A stretch of DNA of 12,031 bases from SLFT01 sp964493075 (GTDB lineage Bacteria; Hydrogenedentota; Hydrogenedentia; Hydrogenedentales; CAITNO01): contig CAZBNU010000116.1 of assembly GCA_964493075.1 (NCBI GenBank), positions 1 to 12,031 of the forward strand, read 5' to 3'. The translations under genes were made by a program, and so were the position numbers. Positions within the stretch are counted from its first letter, which is position 1, and the number at the start of each line of letters is the position of its first letter. Positions 7,067 through 12,031 of the stretch are shown here, in pieces. The notes under the pieces are model-generated. The model was not told where the DNA came from and searched no databases. It worked only from the letters and a program-made list of their open reading frames with translations.

Positions 7067-7086
7067 CATCGCCTTCGTTGGCGGTG
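7067..7086. repeat. Hairpin in the divergent ligA / hydrolase intergenic region
   Basis: CATCGCC (7067-7073) and GGCGGTG (7080-7086) can pair as a 7-bp stem with one G-T pair around a 6 nt loop. It lies midway between two divergent genes. It could be a regulator-binding dyad or a leader hairpin, or chance. The rest of 6975-7180 shows no clear paired -35/-10 for either direction. Confidence 0.3.
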
Positions 7087-7165
7087 TACCGACAACAACT
7101 GCAATGCGTAATTTTACCACGTAACGGGAAGTATGCCCAACATAAGCATTCCCCGGGAATCATAC

Positions 7166-7170
7166 AGGAA
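7166..7170 (+). promoter_or_regulatory. Ribosome binding site favouring hydrolase start at 7181
   Basis: AGGAA within the purine-rich run AGGAAAGAAGA lies 10 nt before ATG 7181. The alternative ATG at 7133 has only a GGGA very close upstream, and the 16 codons between the two starts include several (ATA, TCA, AGG) that are unlike the rest of the gene. Confidence 0.5.
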
Positions 7171-7180
7171 AGAAGACGAT

Positions 7181-8143
7181 ATGGTAGACCTGACAAAGAT
7201 AGTGAGTTTAACAGGGTGGCCTGACACGCGCAAAGAACTGGAAGACGCCTTTACCAAAATGGTACGCATGCCCAAATATGAGGAGGCAGAGGCGCAGATT
7301 CGTGTGCAGGAGGAAAACGAGGTGCATGGCGTAACCCGCCGCCAGATTATCTTTTTCCTCAACGATGTGGAAATGGTCAGTGGTTGGCTGTTTATTCCGG
7401 AAGGCCGGGAGGAAACACCTGCAATCCTGTGCTGCCACCATGAAAGTATTTACGGCAAGGACGAAGCCGCAGGACTCGAGGACAACCCTAATCTCGCCTT
7501 TGCCCAGCATTATGCCGAGATCGGCTATGTTACCCTTGCCATTGATGTGCCCACGGTGGGAAGGCGGTTGCACGGCAAGCATGAACCTTATGATACCGAA
7601 CCGTTCTACAAGGAAAACAAAAACCTGTCATTTGCAGGCAAAATGCTTGCCGACCACAAACGCGCTTTGGATGTGTTTTCTGAAGTGAAGCGTGTTGATC
7701 CGACGCGCATCGGTGTTGTTGGGCACGGCCTTGGCGCGTTCAATGCGCTGATGCTGGCTTCCTTTGACGACCGGGTCCAAGCGTGTGTGGCCAGTTGCGG
7801 TTTTACACGCTTTGCCACAGACAAGCATGCAGGCAAGTGGCCTGGCCAGGACAATCTGGTTCTCTTCCCCGAACTGGCAAAACAAAAGGCCGGAGGGTTT
7901 CCCTTTGACTGGGAGCATATCCTGGCATTGGCCGCCCCTACGCCTGTGCAGGTCATCACAACGGTTTCCCATGCACTGCATGACAACCCCAAGAGCTGCG
8001 ACAAAGCCGTCAAACTCGCCTCGAAAATCTATAAACTGCTGGGGGCTTCCGGCGCACTGGATTATTTTCAGCACCACGACGGGTATACGGTCACACCGGA
8101 AACGCTTGAAGTGGCAGATGAATGGTTTGAGCGCTGGCTGTGA
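7181..8143 (+). CDS. Dienelactone-hydrolase-like alpha/beta hydrolase with degenerate active site
   Basis: A 320-residue protein with an alpha/beta-hydrolase fold, most like dienelactone-hydrolase and acetyl-xylan-esterase type proteins. Visible landmarks are the strand and oxyanion region ETPAILCCHHES, a YAEIGYVTLAIDVP segment, and the nucleophile elbow VVGHGLGAFNAL at about 179-190. The elbow normally reads G-H-S-x-G, but here the serine position is Gly183 (codon GGC). Near the C-terminus, where the catalytic His is expected in a GH motif before a TPE segment, the sequence reads DGYTVTPE with Tyr302; His298 and His299 lie just before it. An active-site defect is therefore likely, although the frame is intact and otherwise well conserved. 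No signal peptide is seen, so it is probably cytoplasmic. It diverges from ligA and is 133 nt before moxR. ATG 7133 is an alternative start adding 16 residues. Substrate unknown. Confidence 0.85.
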   Translation: MVDLTKIVSLTGWPDTRKELEDAFTKMVRMPKYEEAEAQIRVQEENEVHGVTRRQIIFFLNDVEMVSGWLFIPEGREETPAILCCHHESIYGKDEAAGLEDNPNLAFAQHYAEIGYVTLAIDVPTVGRRLHGKHEPYDTEPFYKENKNLSFAGKMLADHKRALDVFSEVKRVDPTRIGVVGHGLGAFNALMLASFDDRVQACVASCGFTRFATDKHAGKWPGQDNLVLFPELAKQKAGGFPFDWEHILALAAPTPVQVITTVSHALHDNPKSCDKAVKLASKIYKLLGASGALDYFQHHDGYTVTPETLEVADEWFERWL

Positions 8144-8264
8144 TGTTGAAATATGGGGAGCCGGTAGTTTGTTAGATTGACGTGGAGATTGCCACAGACA
8201 AATTTAACTTAATGTTTTTGTTCGCGGTTGTTTCCCGACAAGACCGTAACCATTGGAATACAAT

Positions 8265-8270
8265 GAGAGG
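8265..8270 (+). promoter_or_regulatory. Ribosome binding site setting the moxR start
   Basis: GAGAGG lies 6 nt before ATG 8277. This supports ATG 8277 over an in-frame TTG at 8253 that would add eight residues. Confidence 0.7.
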
Positions 8271-8276
8271 ATTGTT

Positions 8277-9224
8277 ATGCGCCCTGAAAGCACTGCAGGA
8301 ATTGAGCGACTTTTGAATAACGTTGAACAGGTGATGTTCGGCAAACGAGAGGTTGTAAAATTATGCGTTGTAGGGTTGCTTGCCCGGGGACATTTGCTCA
8401 TTGAAGATGTTCCGGGCATTGGGAAAACCACCCTTGCCCAGAGTCTCGCACGATCCATAGACTGTTCCTTCACACGCATTCAATTCACAAGCGATATGCT
8501 GCCCTCGGATGTGCTGGGGGTGTCTATCCTGAATCCGAAAACGAATGAATTTGAATTTCGACAGGGACCGATCTTCGCCAGCGTGGTGCTTGCTGATGAA
8601 ATCAACCGCACACCGCCCAAAACACAGAGTGCCTTGTTGGAAGCAATGAGTGAATATACCGTGTCCACCGACGGCGTCACGCATCAGTTGCCCCGACCTT
8701 TTATGGTAATCGCCACACAGAACCCCATTGAATACGAGGGCACCTATGTGTTGCCCGAATCGCAACTGGACCGGTTCATGCTGCGCGTGGATGTGGGGTA
8801 TCCGCCGGAAGCCGATGAGATGCGCATCATGCGCCGACACAATCCTCTGGATGCCATTGCTGCGCTGAAACCCGCACTCACAGCAGAACAACTTTTGGCC
8901 TTGCAGGCCGAAGTGACTGATATTGCAGTGGAAACCACTGTGGAACAGTACATCCTCAAAATCGTGCGCGCCACCCGCGAACACGACCAGGTGCGGCTGG
9001 GCGCAAGTCCACGGGGAGCCCAGGCGCTGTATGAAGCAAGCCAGGCGCGCGCCATGATTGAAGGCCGTGATTTTGTTACGCCTGATGACGTAAAGGTGCT
9101 GGCTGCGCCCACCCTGGCGCATCGTGTCCTCGTGAAATCCCGCGGTGCTGATTTGGCTGCGGCGGCACGGGAGCGGGAACGCATCATCCGCGAAATCGTA
9201 AGCGATATTCAGGTTCCTGTATAG
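8277..9224 (+). CDS. MoxR-family AAA+ ATPase
   Basis: A 315-residue cytoplasmic AAA+ ATPase of the MoxR class, which act as chaperone-like factors for assembly or activation of protein complexes, often with partners encoded next door. Motifs are intact: Walker A VPGIGKT at 45-51, Walker B VVLADE at 103-108 followed by the family-typical INRTPPKTQSALLEAM, sensor 1 in ATQNP with Asn148, and the ESQLDRF segment with candidate arginine finger Arg165. The C-terminal lid has GASPRGAQALYEASQARA, the MoxR sensor-2 region, followed by VTPDDV. Length is normal. The DUF58 gene starts 2 nt after the stop, so the two are co-translated. The 133 nt upstream (8144-8276) holds no clear terminator; a TTGACG at 8177 has no good -10 partner. 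Confidence 0.95.
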   Translation: MRPESTAGIERLLNNVEQVMFGKREVVKLCVVGLLARGHLLIEDVPGIGKTTLAQSLARSIDCSFTRIQFTSDMLPSDVLGVSILNPKTNEFEFRQGPIFASVVLADEINRTPPKTQSALLEAMSEYTVSTDGVTHQLPRPFMVIATQNPIEYEGTYVLPESQLDRFMLRVDVGYPPEADEMRIMRRHNPLDAIAALKPALTAEQLLALQAEVTDIAVETTVEQYILKIVRATREHDQVRLGASPRGAQALYEASQARAMIEGRDFVTPDDVKVLAAPTLAHRVLVKSRGADLAAAARERERIIREIVSDIQVPV

Positions 9225-9226
9225 TC

Positions 9227-10363
9227 ATGCTGTTTCATAAACGCCACCAAAGTCGCAACACTGCCAATGGAGTAGCGCCTGCTTCCAGGGTTTCGCTGCG
9301 TTCCTATGGCAAGGCGCTATGGGGGCGCATCACCCTTGCGGGCCTCATCATGCTGCTGATCTTTTTGCTGGTGGTACTGTCCGCATTGAACACTGGTGAA
9401 AACCTGCTGTACATTGTGTTTGCAGGCGTATTCGGCATGCTGATTCTGTCAGTGCTGGCAGCACGCTGGTCATTGCGCCGTGTGGCCGTGCATCGGCAGG
9501 CCCCTTATGCCGTGTATCGCGGCGAGCCTTTTGCCTACACGGCGCGCATCGAAAATCATAAGCGGCTTGTTCCGGCGCTATCGCTGCGTATTGAACAGGG
9601 AGGGAGTCCCAGCGGCTACGTCATGTATGTGCCGGCAGGCCATCAGGCCACCGCCGCCGCCGTGTATTGCTTTGAAAAACGGGGCGTGTACACCCTGCCG
9701 CCCTGCGATTTGGTCACCGCCTTTCCCTTTGGTTTTCTGGAGATGCGACGTCGGTATGAAGATGACGTGGAGGTGCTGGTTTATCCGCGCATACGTCCCG
9801 CACGTCTGAACGCGCTCGAACGCTCCTCGGCGAACCAGTTCTTGCCATCGCGGGTGCGCGGAGAAGGGGATGAATTTTTTGCGTTGCGCGAATATATACA
9901 CGGAGATGATCTGCGCCTGATTGTGTGGCGGGTAAGTGCCCGGCTCGGCACCTGGATGGTGCGCGAAATGGGAGTGGGCAACGCCAAGGTGATTACCTTT
10001 GTGCTGGATACGCGTCGTGTTAATACTGCTGGTTTCGACGAACAGTTTGAAGAAGTGGTGGAGATTACGGCCTCCCTCATAATGACCTTGTTGAGCCGCC
10101 AGTATGAGGTGGGTGTGCTTACGCCTGACAGCAGTATTCCCGTGGGACGCGGGGCGGGTCAGGAGCAGCGCATTCTGGATTGCATGGCGCGGGTAATGCC
10201 CGTGGACGCGTCGGCATACCCTGATTTTGAAGCACGGGCAAAGCGCATGGCCAGCGAACAGGCGCGGATGGTATGTTTATCCCCGGACCCAGCACGATGG
10301 GGCGATGGAAACTGGGCAGACACTATTCCCATGTTGGACCCGGGAGATGTTGTCTATGCGTGA
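9227..10363 (+). CDS. DUF58-domain membrane protein
   Basis: A 378-residue inner-membrane protein with the DUF58 domain, the usual partner of MoxR ATPases. After a basic N-terminus there are two membrane helices (about 35-53 and 60-79) joined by the short NTGENLL loop typical of this family. A soluble beta-rich segment follows, then the DUF58 core with GEGDEFFALREYIHGDD, R230 and W234 (the R-x-Y-x-x-GDD-x-R-x-I-x-W motif at about 221-234) and a following SAR. The C-terminal part resembles a von Willebrand A-like fold, with the strand VITFVLDTR at about residues 256-264. The exact biochemical role of DUF58 proteins is not established. ATG 9227 is 2 nt after moxR with only a weak ribosome site, and the stop overlaps the transglutaminase start by 8 nt. 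Family call is firm. Confidence 0.93.
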   Translation: MLFHKRHQSRNTANGVAPASRVSLRSYGKALWGRITLAGLIMLLIFLLVVLSALNTGENLLYIVFAGVFGMLILSVLAARWSLRRVAVHRQAPYAVYRGEPFAYTARIENHKRLVPALSLRIEQGGSPSGYVMYVPAGHQATAAAVYCFEKRGVYTLPPCDLVTAFPFGFLEMRRRYEDDVEVLVYPRIRPARLNALERSSANQFLPSRVRGEGDEFFALREYIHGDDLRLIVWRVSARLGTWMVREMGVGNAKVITFVLDTRRVNTAGFDEQFEEVVEITASLIMTLLSRQYEVGVLTPDSSIPVGRGAGQEQRILDCMARVMPVDASAYPDFEARAKRMASEQARMVCLSPDPARWGDGNWADTIPMLDPGDVVYA

Positions 10364-12031
10364 CCGTCTTTCCACTGTTTTGCATCTGGCCTCCGGCGTG
10401 CTTGTTTTTTCGGGATACCTGGCGCTTGCGTCCGTATTGCAGTATGGGCTTGGCCTGATGCTATTGCCACTGATCCTGCTGCCGCTGGCGCCTGTGGGCG
10501 GTTGGCTGGAAGGGCGGTTGTATGGATGGCGCGTATTGCGGCGTGTTGCCGCCATTGTATACATGTGCTTCATCCCCTTCAGTGTTTCCATGCTGGGGCT
10601 TATGGATGCGGTAATTGCGCTGGTTATTTTTATTCAGGCCTACTTGCTGCTCGGTGAAAAAAACGTGCGTATTTATTACGAAATCTACCTCATGTCGTTT
10701 TTCCTGTTGCTCGCCGCCGTGGTGCAATCGCCCGAACCGCTTATTGCCATTGCACTGCTGCTTTTCGGTGTGAGCGCAGTTTGGGCCTTTACCGCCCTGC
10801 GCATGTACAGCGAACAACTGCGCAATCCGGCGCGGGGACTGCCCGAGATGCGTTCGCTACGAGGGGATATGACCACCATCCGCCCCGGGAATATTTTTGA
10901 TTTTGGCGTGATGCTGTCCCTGTCGGTATTGTCCCTGCTTACCATCCTACTAACGGTGGTTGTGTTTCTTTTTACGCCCCGCGTGGAGGCGGGTTGGCTT
11001 GGAAGACGCGATGCGCGTCAGGCCCTTACCGGCCTGTCAGAGACGGTGCGCCTCACCGGCGGTGCAAATATTACGGAAGACCAGACCGTGGTCATGCACG
11101 TGCGTTTTCCCGAAGAACCCACAGGCGTGCTTACCCCTGCAGGCGACCTGTATTGGCGGGTAACCACCCTGTCCCGGTTTTCCGGGGACGAATGGTCGCG
11201 ACGCGGCTTGAATCATAGTTACGAACCGGGCATAGACCAAATTTTCGGTATGGCCGGACGGCTCGCAAGACACACCGAAGGACTCGAAGCAGGAAGACGG
11301 CTTCGCGACAACACACGCCCCGTGCAGCAGGTGGTCTATATGGACGATGTGCCCACCCAGGGCGTGCCCATCCTCGATGTCGCACAGGGGATCAAAGTGC
11401 TTGGCGAACCGGCAGGTACTCAGGTATTCTGGGATGGTTACAGCGACCTGACAATCCAACTGCAGACCAGCGGATCCCGTCGCCTGCAATATGAAGCGTA
11501 TTCGGAGATAAGACCCCGTGACCCGCAGGCATTGCGCGAGGCCCCTTTCGATTTTCAGTTCATGGAACCACGAGATTACAGTCTGCTCACCTACGAGGAA
11601 CTACTGCCGGAAACCCGACAACTGGCGCGCACGCTGGCCGCCCCCCACGACTCCATTTACGACAAAGTGAGTGCCATCAACGACTATCTCGGCAGTGAAG
11701 CCTATGCCTATTCGCTGCAGGTGCCCGTGTTGCCGGCGCAAAACGGCATGGACGCCTTCATCAACGAAATCCGGCGCGGCCACTGCGAACTTTTCGCGTC
11801 CGCACTGGCGCTTATGACCCGCAGCCTCGGCATTCCGGCGCGCGTGGTCAGCGGCTACCGCGGCGGTGAATACATGGTTGACGACCAGGCCTACCTCGTG
11901 CGCGCCAGCATGTCGCACCTGTGGGTGGAAGTGCTGTTTCCCGAACACGGCTGGGTGCGCTTCGACCCCTCACCACGGTCCGACATTGCGCCCGGAGGTT
12001 TACAACGCATGCAAATGGCGTGGTCCCTTTA
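10356..12031 (+). CDS. Membrane transglutaminase-like protein (TgpA type), 3' end missing
   Basis: An integral membrane protein with a periplasmic transglutaminase-like domain; 558 codons are present and the frame is open to the window edge. The N-terminus has about seven hydrophobic segments (roughly 9-27, 31-48, 64-83, 86-99, 109-123, 129-148, 185-206), like the DUF3488 region of TgpA. An extracytoplasmic region follows, including LYWRVTTLSRFSGDEW near 264-279. The transglutaminase core has a complete Cys-His-Asp triad: Cys477 in RRGHCELFAS, His521 in MSHLWVEV and Asp537 in FDPSP. Related proteins usually end with one more membrane helix and a DUF4129 tail, which would lie beyond the window. 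ATG 10356 overlaps the DUF58 gene by 8 nt. The order moxR-DUF58-transglutaminase is common in bacteria. Substrate unknown. Confidence 0.93.
   Translation, partial: MRDRLSTVLHLASGVLVFSGYLALASVLQYGLGLMLLPLILLPLAPVGGWLEGRLYGWRVLRRVAAIVYMCFIPFSVSMLGLMDAVIALVIFIQAYLLLGEKNVRIYYEIYLMSFFLLLAAVVQSPEPLIAIALLLFGVSAVWAFTALRMYSEQLRNPARGLPEMRSLRGDMTTIRPGNIFDFGVMLSLSVLSLLTILLTVVVFLFTPRVEAGWLGRRDARQALTGLSETVRLTGGANITEDQTVVMHVRFPEEPTGVLTPAGDLYWRVTTLSRFSGDEWSRRGLNHSYEPGIDQIFGMAGRLARHTEGLEAGRRLRDNTRPVQQVVYMDDVPTQGVPILDVAQGIKVLGEPAGTQVFWDGYSDLTIQLQTSGSRRLQYEAYSEIRPRDPQALREAPFDFQFMEPRDYSLLTYEELLPETRQLARTLAAPHDSIYDKVSAINDYLGSEAYAYSLQVPVLPAQNGMDAFINEIRRGHCELFASALALMTRSLGIPARVVSGYRGGEYMVDDQAYLVRASMSHLWVEVLFPEHGWVRFDPSPRSDIAPGGLQRMQMAWSL

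Noticed and set aside
8183..8194. GTGG/CCAC dyad after the hydrolase as a terminator
   Set aside because: The stem is only 4 bp and no T-run follows directly, so a terminator cannot be supported.
8235..8264. CCGACA - 18 nt - TACAAT as a moxR promoter
   Set aside because: Transcription would start near 8271, downstream of the GAGAGG ribosome site that serves ATG 8277, so the two signals are incompatible.
8361..9122. 253-codon open frame on the minus strand
   Set aside because: It is antisense to moxR, which carries all expected AAA+ motifs.

Overview
The window looks like chromosomal DNA from a Gram-negative (diderm) bacterium, probably from an uncultured or poorly described lineage. The diderm call rests on an MCE/Mla-type lipid-transport operon with its own lipoprotein. 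Gene density is high, base composition is mixed to moderately GC-rich, and GTG, TTG and ATG starts all occur. I cannot name the phylum. No rRNA, tRNA, CRISPR array, insertion sequence or phage gene was seen.

Layout. Two blocks diverge from a short intergenic region at about 6975-7180. The left block is entirely on the minus strand. Read in the direction of transcription it holds ligA (NAD+-dependent DNA ligase), a STAS-MlaE fusion permease, an MlaF-type ATPase, an MCE-domain (MlaD-type) protein, an ABC-auxiliary (PqiC-like) lipoprotein, and an unrecognised 270-residue protein. Most junctions are tight or overlapping: 8 nt overlap, 9 nt gap, 66 nt gap with a hairpin, 11 nt gap, 4 nt TTGA overlap. 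The block therefore looks like one transcription unit. An AT-rich spacer (260-495) follows, then the 5' end of a flavin-dependent thymidylate synthase (thyX), which is cut by the left edge.

The right block is on the plus strand. It starts with a dienelactone-hydrolase-like alpha/beta hydrolase whose nucleophile serine is replaced by glycine, so it may be a pseudo-enzyme. After 133 nt comes a compact moxR - DUF58 - transglutaminase (TgpA-like) cluster. The transglutaminase is open at the right edge.

How the genes work together. The MCE operon should build an inner-membrane ABC complex: STAS-MlaE and MlaF form the motor, the MCE protein forms a periplasmic ring with a long helical extension, and the lipoprotein may dock at the outer membrane. 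Together these would move lipids across the envelope. The last, unknown gene is translationally coupled to the lipoprotein and is the best candidate for an undescribed partner. In the right block, the MoxR AAA+ ATPase, the DUF58 protein and the membrane transglutaminase form a widespread but poorly understood set thought to act on envelope protein assembly or modification. I did not find an obviously new defence or mobile system. The most unusual points are the coupled unknown gene, the MCE architecture without MlaC or MlaA, the degenerate hydrolase and the hairpin upstream of thyX.
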